From NCBI RefSeq assembly GCF_004363955.1, contig NZ_SNZR01000011.1:1054001-1118000 (forward strand): a stretch of 64,000 nt of DNA, read 5' to 3'. A program made the position numbers and the translations under genes. Positions 1 to 7,561 of the stretch are shown in pieces (the stretch's first letter is position 1; every line of letters starts with the position of its first letter). Under the pieces are notes generated by a model. The model made no database searches, was not told the DNA's origin, and saw only the letters and a list, made by a program, of their open reading frames with translations. Origin of the DNA: Enterovirga rhinocerotis (lineage in GTDB: Bacteria > Pseudomonadota > Alphaproteobacteria > Rhizobiales > Beijerinckiaceae).

Positions 1-1
1 G

Positions 2-499
2 GCCGAGCCGGCCGTCCCCGAAGCGCCCGCCGAACCGGAGGCGCCTGCGGAGGTACAGATCTGGCGGCTGCAGCGCTTTCGCCGCGAGCAGCATCCGCGC
101 GGTCGCGACAATCGCCGGGGGCAGGATCAGCGTCCCCGCGGCGACAGGAGGCCGGACGGACAGGCGCCGGGCGCTCAGGCCCAGGACGGCCAGCGAGATG
201 GCCAGCGCGACGGACAGCAGCGCCGCGATGGCGGCCGGCCGTCGGGACGGCCTCAGGCCGGTCCGGGCGGAGCCTTCGGGCGCGGCGGACGCGGCCCGGC
301 CGGCGGGGCGGGCAACCGGCCTCCGGGAGGCGAGGGGCGTCCGGGCGGCGGCAGGCCGGATCGGCGGCCCGGTCGCGACGAGCGGCCGCGCTTCGAGAAC
401 CGGCCCGAGCGGCGCGAGCGCCAGCCCGATCCGGATTCGCCCTTCGCGAAGCTCGCGGCCCTGAAGGCCAAGCTCGAGGGCAAGCCGGACGGGCAATGA
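2..499 (+). CDS. C-terminal tail of a helicase-like protein (5' end outside window)
   Basis: This is the 3' end of a reading frame that enters the window from the left and stops at TGA 497-499. About 165 codons are visible and no catalytic domain. After a short acidic, Ala/Pro-rich stretch (AEPAVPEAPAEPEAP) and the motif IWRLQRFRRE, the tail is rich in Arg, Gly, Gln and Asp. It ends with a compact helical patch, FAKLAALKAKLEGK. In Hyphomicrobiales this kind of ending belongs to long superfamily II RNA helicases encoded just upstream of an S4-domain gene and fdxA, which is the order here. The helicase identity is therefore inferred from context and tail; the basic disordered tail is what is actually seen and would suit RNA binding. 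Confidence 0.6.
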   Translation, partial: AEPAVPEAPAEPEAPAEVQIWRLQRFRREQHPRGRDNRRGQDQRPRGDRRPDGQAPGAQAQDGQRDGQRDGQQRRDGGRPSGRPQAGPGGAFGRGGRGPAGGAGNRPPGGEGRPGGGRPDRRPGRDERPRFENRPERRERQPDPDSPFAKLAALKAKLEGKPDGQ

Positions 500-527
500 C
501 GGGCGCGCTGGATCGGACGGTGCGCGC

Positions 528-833
528 GTGAGCGAGGGACGCCAGCGCCTCGACAAGTGGCTCTGGTTCGCTCGCTTCGCGAAGACCCGCACGCTCGCCG
601 CGAAGCTCGTCGAGGCAGGGCATGTCCGCGTCAACGGCGTCCGCAGCCAGGTTCCGGCGAAGGCGGTCGGCCCCGGCGATGTCCTGACGATCGCGGTCGC
701 TCATCGGACGGCGGTCGTGCGGATTCTGGACCCGGGCCTGCGCCGAGGTCCGTTCGAGGAAGCGAGACGCCTGTACGAAACGCTGGACGGGGGCGACAAC
801 GCTGCCCTTGTCACGGCGGCGCCGGATGATTAA
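528..833 (+). CDS. S4-domain RNA-binding protein, Hsp15/HslR-like
   Basis: A 101-residue protein with a GTG start; the upstream in-frame GTG at 520 meets a stop at once. The N-terminal half is an S4 fold: residues 6-13 are RLDKWLWF, followed by the ARFAKTRTLAAKLVEAGHVRVNG helix-turn pattern that contacts structured RNA. The rest is basic and probably disordered. Hsp15 family members bind the 50S subunit carrying stalled nascent chains. The gene lies 28 nt after the helicase stop and 108 nt before fdxA, the usual order in related genomes, and is likely cotranscribed with the helicase. The family assignment is secure, the exact ribosome role less so. Confidence 0.85.
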   Translation: MSEGRQRLDKWLWFARFAKTRTLAAKLVEAGHVRVNGVRSQVPAKAVGPGDVLTIAVAHRTAVVRILDPGLRRGPFEEARRLYETLDGGDNAALVTAAPDD

Positions 834-941
834 CCCACCGGGAAGAGTGCGAGGCGTATCTCGCCGACCGAATGTAGAAACCCCGCCCCCGCCAAGATCG
901 GTCGCCCATCCGCAGCGCCGGACCGCGCCCAGGACCCAGAG

Positions 942-1277
942 ATGACCTACGTCGTCACCGAGAACTGCATCAAGTGCAAGTACATGGACTGCGTGGAGGT
1001 GTGTCCGGTCGACTGCTTCTACGAGGGCGAGAATTTCCTCGTCATCCATCCGGACGAGTGCATCGATTGCGGTGTCTGCGAGCCGGAATGCCCGGCCGAG
1101 GCGATCAAGCCCGATACCGAGCCGGGCCTCGACCAGTGGCTGACGCTGAACGCCGATTTCGTGAAGAACTGGCCCAACATCACGCGCAAGCGGAACCCGC
1201 CGGAGGATTCCAAGGATTGGGATGGGAAGCCTGGGAAGCTGGAGCTTCTGTCGCCGAATCCCGGCGAAGGCGACTGA
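942..1277 (+). CDS. fdxA: 7Fe ferredoxin FdxA
   Basis: A 111-residue ferredoxin of the 3Fe-4S/4Fe-4S type. Near the N-terminus it reads [17 protein letters not shown] and then [12 protein letters not shown], the two cysteine sets that ligate the clusters; a Tyr-Met-Asp insertion in the first set is typical of FdxA. Length and the C-terminal extension after the clusters fit the family. It is a soluble cytoplasmic electron carrier whose partner cannot be read from the sequence. In many Rhizobiales a carD gene follows fdxA; here a 229-nt gap and then leuD follow instead. Start is ATG 942. Confidence 0.93.
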   Translation: MTYVVTENCIKCKYMDCVEVCPVDCFYEGENFLVIHPDECIDCGVCEPECPAEAIKPDTEPGLDQWLTLNADFVKNWPNITRKRNPPEDSKDWDGKPGKLELLSPNPGEGD

Positions 1278-1453
1278 CCGCCTGATTGCCGACTCCAAAG
1301 CGGGAGGGCCGGTTCATCCGCGGTCCCTCCCGTCTCTGGGTCGAAGCGGGAGACCCGCTTCCCGTCTGTCTAGCGCAAGATGGTTACGGATTTGTTACCG
1401 GGCCGTTGATGGCCGCGATCCCGCGCGGGCGAGCGCCGCCGGACTACCCTTGC

Positions 1454-1481
1454 TTGACCTCGCGCCTCGCTGGGTTAGATC
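1454..1481 (+). promoter_or_regulatory. candidate housekeeping promoter upstream of leuD
   Basis: TTGACC at 1454-1459 is preceded by C, matching the CTTGAC form favoured in alphaproteobacteria, and is followed 16 nt later by TAGATC at 1476-1481. The pair lies 26 nt before the leuD ATG, with the purine-rich AGAGGAAAAGAG ribosome-binding region in between. The -10 element is weak, so this is a candidate only. Confidence 0.35.
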
Positions 1482-1506
1482 AGGGTCAGAGGAAAAGAGC
1501 CCTGCC

Positions 1507-2109
1507 ATGCAAGCCTTCACGACCCTGACCGGCGTCGCGGCCCCGATGCCGACCGTCAATATCGACACCGACCAGATCATCCCGAAGAACTACCTCAAGA
1601 CGATCAAGCGCACGGGGCTCGGCAAGGGTCTCTTCGCCGAGAAGCGCTATAACGACGACGGGTCCGAGAACCCGGATTTCGTCCTGAACAAGCCGGCCTA
1701 CCGGAAGGCCGAGGTCATCGTCGCGGGCGACAATTTCGGCTGCGGCTCCTCGCGCGAGCATGCGCCCTGGGCGCTGCTCGATTTCGGTATCCGCTGCGTG
1801 ATCTCGACGAGCTTCGCGGACATCTTCTACAACAACTGCTTCAAGAACGGCGTCCTGCCGATCAAGGTCTCTCCCGAGGATCTCGAGAAGCTGATGGACG
1901 ATGCCGACCGCGGCGCCAACGCGACGTTGACGATCGACCTCGAAAGCCAGACCATCAAGGGGCCGGACGGCGGCACCCTCCATTTCGAGATCGATCCCTT
2001 CCGCAAGCATTGCCTGCTGAACGGCCTCGACGATATCGGCCTGACGCTCGAGAAGAACACGGCGATCCAGGATTACGAGGCGAAGCTCGCCCAGCGCGAA
2101 TGGGCGTGA
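1507..2109 (+). CDS. leuD: 3-isopropylmalate dehydratase small subunit
   Basis: A 200-residue aconitase swivel-domain subunit. With LeuC it isomerises 2-isopropylmalate to 3-isopropylmalate in leucine synthesis. Landmarks are an N-terminal [13 protein letters not shown] and the substrate-binding signature [15 protein letters not shown] around residues 77-91. Length is normal for LeuD. The frame is open upstream, but ATG 1507 fits the family N-terminus ([11 protein letters not shown]) and has a purine-rich ribosome-binding site. leuC and leuB are not in the window, so the leucine genes are split in this genome. Confidence 0.95.
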   Translation: MQAFTTLTGVAAPMPTVNIDTDQIIPKNYLKTIKRTGLGKGLFAEKRYNDDGSENPDFVLNKPAYRKAEVIVAGDNFGCGSSREHAPWALLDFGIRCVISTSFADIFYNNCFKNGVLPIKVSPEDLEKLMDDADRGANATLTIDLESQTIKGPDGGTLHFEIDPFRKHCLLNGLDDIGLTLEKNTAIQDYEAKLAQREWA

Positions 2110-2225
2110 TCGGCGGAGCTAGCCGTTCAAGACCGGATCCCATCGCGGGAGAAGGCGTCACCGCGAAGCGTTGACGGACGAGGCACGCGGGTCGCCTGAG
2201 AACGCCCGATCGATCGAGGACAGCC

Positions 2226-2567
2226 ATGATCGAGCAGCCCCTCCTCGTCTACACGACCTTTCCCGACGAGAAGACCGCGCTCGCCATCGGCGAGCCGCTG
2301 GTCCGGGACGGCCTCGCCGCCTGCCTCAACATCCTGCCGGGGATGCGGTCGGTCTATCGCTGGGAAGGCAGGATCGAGCAGGGCGAAGAGGTCGTCGGGA
2401 TCATCAAGACCGTCGAGGCCCGGCGGGAGGCTCTCACGGCCGCCCTGAAGGACCTCCACCCCTACGACACGCCCGTCATCCTCTATCTCGCGCCGGAGGC
2501 CGATCCGGCGACGCTCGCCTGGCTGGTCGCGGCGACGCGCACGGCCGATGGCGGGGTTTCGGCTTGA
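2226..2567 (+). CDS. cutA: divalent-cation tolerance protein CutA
   Basis: A 113-residue member of the CutA1 family, small trimeric proteins with a ferredoxin-like fold linked to copper and other divalent-metal tolerance. Family landmarks are the LLVYTTFPDEKTA start, the central AACLNILPGMRSVYRWEGRI segment and the C-terminal PYDTPVI turn. The full expected length is present. It lies 116 nt after leuD on the same strand. The next gene starts 1 nt after its stop, or overlaps it by 20 nt if the earlier ATG 2548 is used. Confidence 0.92.
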   Translation: MIEQPLLVYTTFPDEKTALAIGEPLVRDGLAACLNILPGMRSVYRWEGRIEQGEEVVGIIKTVEARREALTAALKDLHPYDTPVILYLAPEADPATLAWLVAATRTADGGVSA

Positions 2568-2568
2568 G

Positions 2569-4008
2569 ATGGGCACCTATTTCGCACAGGCCCTGACGGT
2601 ATCGGGTGATCCGGAGGCCGTGTCGGATTTTGCCCGGCGCTGCCTGACGAAAGGCGAGGATGGCGCCTGGTGTGGGTTGGAGCCCGAGCGGATCATCCCC
2701 GTGCCCCGGACGCTGCCGGGCGTATCGATCTCCACCCTGTTCGGCCGTGATATCGAGGTCGGGGTCGAAGCTCTGACCGGGCGTACGCCTCTCAGGATCA
2801 TCGAAGGGATCGAAATATCGGCGCCAAGCGTCCTCGATCAGCCGGAATGCCGGAAACGGCGCATCAAGACACATGAGCAGCTTCTCAATTGGCTCGAGAA
2901 GAAACACCCCGAGGTGATCGCGGCTGGGCGCGCCGCCATCGAGAGCCACGCAGCGACGGGATACTGGGACCGCGAGAGTTGGGCCTTCGACCATTGGGGA
3001 GGGGCCCATTACCTCACCGACCTCGCCGCGGAGCAGGAGCAGACTGGCAGGCTCGTGCTGAGGTTTACGACCAAGGACATGCCCATCAGCCCACTGGTGC
3101 GTCACCTGGGCTGCGCTTTCCCAGCGCTCGAATTCCGGCTCGCCGGAATCGATGGTGACTATGAATTTCCATTCGTTGTCACTGTCAAAGACAGTATGTA
3201 TCGGGAACGAAAGGTCAAAGAAACCCAGAAATTCGTAAATGAGATTGGCGGGCCGCAACCGGATCCGATCATGTATGATCGCAGTTCGGAAAAAATACAT
3301 CGATTGTGGGTATGGATGCCCCATCATCTTCTGGCGCGCTCCAGATTGCGTCGGCATATAAAGGATTATCCAGTATTTTCACCGCCGGTTCCCGGTTTTT
3401 CATATTCGATGTCGGCTGAGCAGGCTGCTATAAATTTTGAATACTTTCTTTCTAAACGCATTGAAAGAAAGAGGAATCTAGTTAGATTTTTTAGAAAATT
3501 TGGAATAGATCTTAATAGTACAGATCAATCTCTTGATGATATCGATCATTGGATTAGAAAATATGGACCGTATCTTCCGCCGATCGTTTTCGACAGGAGT
3601 TTCGAAGGCCGTTTTCCCGAATGGACCGGGGCCAGACTCGGTTACAACGTCATTCTCGATCTTGGAACCTTTCTCGGCGACGTGATCATCGACCGGAATG
3701 CCGGTTTCGCGTGGGAAATTTTCGATGGCGTCCGCGCATCGCGCCAAAGAGACAGCCTCGATTTCCAGAGCATCGTGATCCGATCGCAGCGAAGGTCGGA
3801 TCGAGGTCGCATCGATCCAATATCGGATGTGTACAATGCTTGCATTTTTCGTCGACTAGCGGTGGAACCCCGAGAGTCAGGAGCACCGCGTCTTCCCCGC
3901 GATCTCGAGGCCACCTATCGCCGTACCGCGAGCCTCATCGTCGCGACGGCCCCCGATGTGGTCGCGCGGCCCGGTCAAAGTTTCGCGTACTTGAGGTCGG
4001 TCCGATAG
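2569..4008 (+). CDS. uncharacterised two-part protein, N-terminal Api92/YubB ferredoxin-like domain, AT-rich middle
   Basis: A protein of about 479 residues (ATG 2569; ATG 2548 would add seven). Residues 1-215 resemble the ferredoxin-like domain of phage Api92 and plasmid YubB proteins: an opening beta strand FAQALTVSGDPEAVSDFARRC, then SWAFDHWGGAHYLTDL and a strand pair ending in VRHLGCAFPALEFRLAGIDGDYEF. A basic helical linker (KRIERKRNLVRFFRKFG) follows, then a second domain with the patch RLGYNVILDLGTFLGDVII near residues 360-380. Bases 3200-3560 are clearly AT-richer than the flanks and use codons such as AAT, TTT and AGA that are rare here, which suggests acquired DNA. The function is unknown. 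The first-domain call is by pattern only. Confidence 0.55.
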   Translation: MGTYFAQALTVSGDPEAVSDFARRCLTKGEDGAWCGLEPERIIPVPRTLPGVSISTLFGRDIEVGVEALTGRTPLRIIEGIEISAPSVLDQPECRKRRIKTHEQLLNWLEKKHPEVIAAGRAAIESHAATGYWDRESWAFDHWGGAHYLTDLAAEQEQTGRLVLRFTTKDMPISPLVRHLGCAFPALEFRLAGIDGDYEFPFVVTVKDSMYRERKVKETQKFVNEIGGPQPDPIMYDRSSEKIHRLWVWMPHHLLARSRLRRHIKDYPVFSPPVPGFSYSMSAEQAAINFEYFLSKRIERKRNLVRFFRKFGIDLNSTDQSLDDIDHWIRKYGPYLPPIVFDRSFEGRFPEWTGARLGYNVILDLGTFLGDVIIDRNAGFAWEIFDGVRASRQRDSLDFQSIVIRSQRRSDRGRIDPISDVYNACIFRRLAVEPRESGAPRLPRDLEATYRRTASLIVATAPDVVARPGQSFAYLRSVR

Positions 4009-4037
4009 GGTCCTTCGGTGCCGCCTGGGAGCAAAGC

Positions 4038-4826
4038 ATGAGGCATCTCGCCGTCCTCCTCGTCCTCCTCGCCTCGGCCTTTGCCGCCCCGGCGCAGGAG
4101 CCGGCCTGCTCGCTCGTCGTGGATGCCGCCACGGGAGCCGTGGTCGAGCGGCAGGGCCTCGCCTGCGCGGAGCGCGTCACGCCGGCCTCGACCTTCAAGG
4201 TTCCGCTCGCCTTGATCGGCTTCGAGGAGGGTATCCTCCAGGATTCCCATGCCCCCGTCTGGACGCCGCAGCGCGGCGACGAGACGCTCCTGCCGAGCTG
4301 GAAGGGACCGGTCGATCCGACGATCTGGGAGCGCGACTCGGTCGTCTGGTACTCGCAGGAGTTGACGCGGCGGCTCGGCATGAAGCGCTTCCAGGGCGCC
4401 GTCGACCGGCTCGCCTATGGCAACCGGGACCTGTCGGGCCAGCCGGGCCGGGATGACGGCCTGACCCATGCCTGGCTCAGTTCATCGCTCGCGATCTCGC
4501 CCGAGGAGCAGATCGCCTTCCTCCGCAAACTCCTCTCCGACCCCTCCGATGCCGCGGCGAAGACGCTCGCGATCATGCCCGATTTCGGGTCGGCGCCCGG
4601 CTGGACTTTGCGCGGCAAGACCGGCAGCGGCTTCGCGCGCCGCCCCGACGGGTCCCTCGACAGGGTCCGGCAGATCGGCTGGTTCGTCGGCATTGCCGAG
4701 CGGGGCGCGAAACGGCTCGTCTTCGCCCGGCTGATCCGGGACGAGGTCAAGACGGAAGGCTATGGCGGCCCGCGCGCCCGCGATGCCATGCTGGCCCATC
4801 TGAAGGACCTGCTCGCGCGCCTCTGA
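4038..4826 (+). CDS. class D (OXA-type) beta-lactamase family protein
   Basis: A 262-residue exported serine hydrolase. Residues 1-19 are a signal peptide ending APAQ. All class D landmarks are present in order: S51-T-F-K54 (acylating Ser and carboxylatable Lys), S101-V-V, Y127-G-N and K194-T-G. WERD and the AWL tryptophan near residue 146 also match OXA enzymes. These residues argue for an active penicillin-recognising enzyme in the periplasm. Start ATG 4038 follows the preceding stop by 29 nt; the frame is open further upstream, but only this start yields a signal peptide. No regulator or mobile element adjoins it, so it looks like a resident gene. Substrate range cannot be read from sequence. 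Confidence 0.87.
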   Translation: MRHLAVLLVLLASAFAAPAQEPACSLVVDAATGAVVERQGLACAERVTPASTFKVPLALIGFEEGILQDSHAPVWTPQRGDETLLPSWKGPVDPTIWERDSVVWYSQELTRRLGMKRFQGAVDRLAYGNRDLSGQPGRDDGLTHAWLSSSLAISPEEQIAFLRKLLSDPSDAAAKTLAIMPDFGSAPGWTLRGKTGSGFARRPDGSLDRVRQIGWFVGIAERGAKRLVFARLIRDEVKTEGYGGPRARDAMLAHLKDLLARL

Positions 4827-4848
4827 GGATGCGCTCGGGGCGACGTCC

Positions 4849-5808
4849 TCAGGCGACTTCGTTCACCGGCAGGTCGGCCGCTTCGGCGACGAATCCGTCG
4901 AAGGCCGCCCAGAAGGTCGCGAGGATGGCGTCGGTCTCCATCAGGATCTCGTGGCGCGCCTCCGGAATGGTCAGCACGTGGCCGCGGCCCAGCGCGTGGC
5001 CGAAGGCGGTCATGGCCGGCGTCGAGCAGACCGGATCGCTGCCGCTGAGCACGAGGAGCGTCGGGATGTCGATCGCGGCGGCGTAGCCCGGGCTCATCAG
5101 CCGCTCCATGGCGGCGTAGGCCGTATCCAGCCAGCCGATCGTCGGGGAGCCGATCGCGGCCCATTCGAGGAGGCGGGACAGTTCGGCGTTGCGCGCGTAG
5201 CGGGCCTCGTCGGTCGACAGGCGGTTGCCGGGGAAGGGGCGCATCGAGATCGAGTGCAACTCGCCGTTCGGAACGATCCGCCGCCCGAGGCCGGCCCGCG
5301 CGAGCACACGGGCGAGGCGCCTCGAGAAAGCCGGAGCCCTCACGAGGCTCAGCCCCACCATGGGATTCGTGCAGGCGAGGCGCTCGGCCTGCAGCCGGCC
5401 GTCATGGGCCGCTTCGAGCGCGACGGCCGCCCCCATCGAATGGGCGAGGACGACCACCCGCTCGTCCGCGATCGTCGCGTGGACGGCCTCGTAATCGAGC
5501 AGGAAGTCGTCGAACCGCGCGACATGGCCGAGTTGCCGGTTCGGGAGGGCCCGGTCGGACCGCCCCTGGCCACGCCAATCGAAGGTGACGACGGCGAAGC
5601 CGCGCGCGAGCAGCGCGTCGATGGTCTCGAAATACTTCTCGATGAATTCGGCCCGTCCCTGAAGAAGCAGGACGGTTCCCCGCGGCTCCGCTCCCGCGAG
5701 CCGAGGCCAGGACGCGACCCGGAGTCTGACGCCGTCCCGCGTGACGAGGGGCGCACAGGCGCCTGCGGGTGGGATCGGGTTCTGGGGTCGGTCGAGCAGC
5801 TCCAACAC
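4849..5808 (-). CDS. alpha/beta hydrolase, lysophospholipase/monoacylglycerol-lipase-like
   Basis: A 319-residue serine hydrolase of the PldB type. From the GTG start chosen at 5808 the protein opens LELLDRPQNPIPPAGACAPLV. It has the oxyanion region TVLLLQGRAEFIEKYFE, the nucleophile elbow AHSMGA (GxSxG variant with Ala first), an acid in GSDPVCS and a catalytic His in EARHEILME. In this family the likely substrate is a lysophospholipid or monoglyceride, though that is not proven here. The frame is open to 5958 without obvious homology, so the longer start is less likely. It is convergent with the beta-lactamase gene and divergent from hsp20. Confidence 0.8.
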   Translation of the reverse strand: MLELLDRPQNPIPPAGACAPLVTRDGVRLRVASWPRLAGAEPRGTVLLLQGRAEFIEKYFETIDALLARGFAVVTFDWRGQGRSDRALPNRQLGHVARFDDFLLDYEAVHATIADERVVVLAHSMGAAVALEAAHDGRLQAERLACTNPMVGLSLVRAPAFSRRLARVLARAGLGRRIVPNGELHSISMRPFPGNRLSTDEARYARNAELSRLLEWAAIGSPTIGWLDTAYAAMERLMSPGYAAAIDIPTLLVLSGSDPVCSTPAMTAFGHALGRGHVLTIPEARHEILMETDAILATFWAAFDGFVAEAADLPVNEVA

Positions 5809-5980
5809 GATCTCGCTTTCAGCTCCGAGGATGTGCCCGGATGCAATGATTTTTCGATGGCAAGGTCTTGACGGTTCGAAGACCCCTAACCACCTCCCGC
5901 ACGTGCCGGCCATGACGGCGGCACAAGATCCGGCCCTCGGGCGGATCTTGGTTTGCATGTCGCTTTACGGAGGATATGCC

Positions 5981-6442
5981 ATGCGACAGTACGATCTTGC
6001 TCCCCTCTACCGGAACACCGTCGGTTTCGACCGTCTGTTTTCGATGCTCGACAATCTTGGCGGCGTCGAGTCCGCACCATCTTATCCGCCCTACAACATC
6101 GAGCGCACCGGCGAGAACGCCTATCGCATCTCGATCGCGGTGGCCGGCTTCACCCAGGGCGACCTCGCCATCGAGTCGAAGGAGAACACGCTCTCCGTCA
6201 AGGGCGAGAAGACGCTCGACCAGGACCGGAAGGCGGACGTGCTCTACCAGGGCATCGCGGCCCGCAGCTTCGAACGCCGCTTCCAGCTGGCCGATTACGT
6301 CCAGGTCACGGGTGCGTCGCTCGAGAACGGGCTCCTGCACATCGATCTCGTGCGCGAGATTCCGGAGGCGAAGAAGCCGCGCCAGATCGCGATCGCCGGT
6401 TCGGCTCCGAAGACCATCGAGAACATCAAGGCGGCCGCCTGA
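5981..6442 (+). CDS. small heat-shock protein, Hsp20/IbpA family
   Basis: A 153-residue holdase chaperone. The N-terminal MRQYDLAPLYRNTVGFDRLF is typical of IbpA-like class A proteins from alphaproteobacteria. An alpha-crystallin domain runs from about residue 35 to 130 and includes YRISIAVAGF and the ENGLLHIDL signature (A-x-x-x-n-GvL variant). The C-terminal tail has a K-P-R-Q-I-A-I element, equivalent to the I-x-I anchor. GGAGG lies about 8 nt before ATG 5981. It binds unfolding client proteins in oligomeric cytoplasmic complexes. Upstream, CTTGACG (5867-5873) and CCCCTAA (5883-5889) resemble a heat-shock sigma promoter, but the spacing is shorter than the E. coli consensus. Confidence 0.92.
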   Translation: MRQYDLAPLYRNTVGFDRLFSMLDNLGGVESAPSYPPYNIERTGENAYRISIAVAGFTQGDLAIESKENTLSVKGEKTLDQDRKADVLYQGIAARSFERRFQLADYVQVTGASLENGLLHIDLVREIPEAKKPRQIAIAGSAPKTIENIKAAA

Positions 6443-6488
6443 CCGTCTCCTGATCCCGTTGCCGGCGGCGTCAGCCGCCGGCCTTCCG

Positions 6489-6513
6489 CGCCCCGGCCAG
6501 CCGGGGCGTTTTT
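6489..6513 (+). terminator. intrinsic terminator after hsp20
   Basis: CGCCCCGG (6489-6496) pairs perfectly with CCGGGGCG (6501-6508) across a CCAG loop and is followed at once by five T (6509-6513). A second GC-rich hairpin, GCCGGCGGC-TCA-GCCGCCGGC type, precedes it at about 6461-6482. It lies 47 nt after the hsp20 stop and 8 nt before the end of the convergent gene. Confidence 0.9.
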
Positions 6514-6520
6514 CGTTGTC

Positions 6521-7468
6521 CTACTCGCCGGTCGGCGGCGCCGGGGAGGGAGGCTGCGGCAGGCTGTCGAGCTGCGACAGGTCCGAGCCACCGGCCTCCC
6601 CGTTGATCTGATTGCCCGCCATCGGCGTCACCCCCTGGATCACGCGTACGGGCCGGTCCGACCTCGGCTGCGAATCGGCCGTCGAAGCGGGAGGGGTCGT
6701 CGTGGCTGGGGTCGTCGTGGCTGGGGGCGCCGAGGGCTTCGCTGCCGGCTTCGGCGCGGGCGCTGCCGGTGCGGCCGGCGCCGGATCGATCGCGTAGGGT
6801 CGCGGCGTATCGGCGGGTTTCGACGAGCGGGGCGGCTCGGCCTTGGCCTCGCGGTCCGGCGTGCGCCGCTCCGGCGGGCGCGTGGCGCGCGGCTGGCGCG
6901 GCTCGGCCGACGGGTCCAGCCGCGGATCGGCGGGCGGAGGCAGGCCGGGACCGCCCGACGAGGCCGGACGGTCGACCTCCACCGGATCGCGGGTCTCCGC
7001 AGGCTGCCGCGCGGCCTCCCGGCGGGGCGGCTGGCGCCGCGGCCGCTCGACGCTCGGCTCCGGACCCCACCGGTCGGGGGAGGGGCCGGCGATGACGACA
7101 CGGTTCAGGATCATCCCGCGGATCGCGTCGACGGTGACCTCCTGGCGCATGCCGTCAGGGGCGGTGGCCTGCACGATGTAGAGCGATCCCGTGAAGCGGG
7201 GACGCCCGACCTGACGGTAGCCCATGGCCTGGAGGTGGTTGACGACCGTCCGGGCGGAGATCGGCCGCGGGCCGGGCCGGGGCGCCTCGTCGTAATATCC
7301 GCCATACATGGGCGGCGGCGGCCCGTAGCCGACCATGGGAGGCGGCGCGTTATAGGCGTAGGGGGCGGGCGGCGGCCCGTAGTAATACTGGGCCGACGCG
7401 GCGCCGGCCGCGAGAGCGGAGGCGGCAAGCAGCGTCGAGCGCAGAAGCGTCATGCGCATGAGAGACAT
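6521..7468 (-). CDS. exported proline-rich protein with a PepSY-like segment
   Basis: A 315-residue protein of unknown function. Residues 1-26 are a signal peptide ending GAASA. Residues 27-70 are rich in Tyr, Pro and Gly (YYYGPPPAPYAYNAPPP). Residues 72-128 form the only globular-looking part, with the helix RTVVNHLQAMGYRQVG and strands SLYIVQATAPDG and EVTVDAIRGMIL, a pattern like PepSY or periplasmic YpeB modules. The remainder is a long Pro/Ala/Arg/Thr-rich low-complexity region with two TTTPA repeats. The product is probably periplasmic or envelope-associated. An upstream ATG starts MSLMRMTLL; the MRMTLL start six codons later is equally possible. It is convergent with hsp20. Confidence 0.7.
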   Translation of the reverse strand: MSLMRMTLLRSTLLAASALAAGAASAQYYYGPPPAPYAYNAPPPMVGYGPPPPMYGGYYDEAPRPGPRPISARTVVNHLQAMGYRQVGRPRFTGSLYIVQATAPDGMRQEVTVDAIRGMILNRVVIAGPSPDRWGPEPSVERPRRQPPRREAARQPAETRDPVEVDRPASSGGPGLPPPADPRLDPSAEPRQPRATRPPERRTPDREAKAEPPRSSKPADTPRPYAIDPAPAAPAAPAPKPAAKPSAPPATTTPATTTPPASTADSQPRSDRPVRVIQGVTPMAGNQINGEAGGSDLSQLDSLPQPPSPAPPTGE

Positions 7469-7561
7469 GGGACACCCTGTCGGACACTCGTTGCCGCGAC
7501 CATCGTTGCAGATTGGGGCGGCGGCGGGGCGAAGTAACGGTTCGTCAACACTCGTGACGCG

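Noticed and set aside
5867-5896. Heat-shock sigma factor promoter of hsp20
   Set aside because: CTTGACG and CCCCTAA are suggestive, but the spacing is shorter than the known consensus and the -10 is incomplete; mentioned only in the hsp20 entry.
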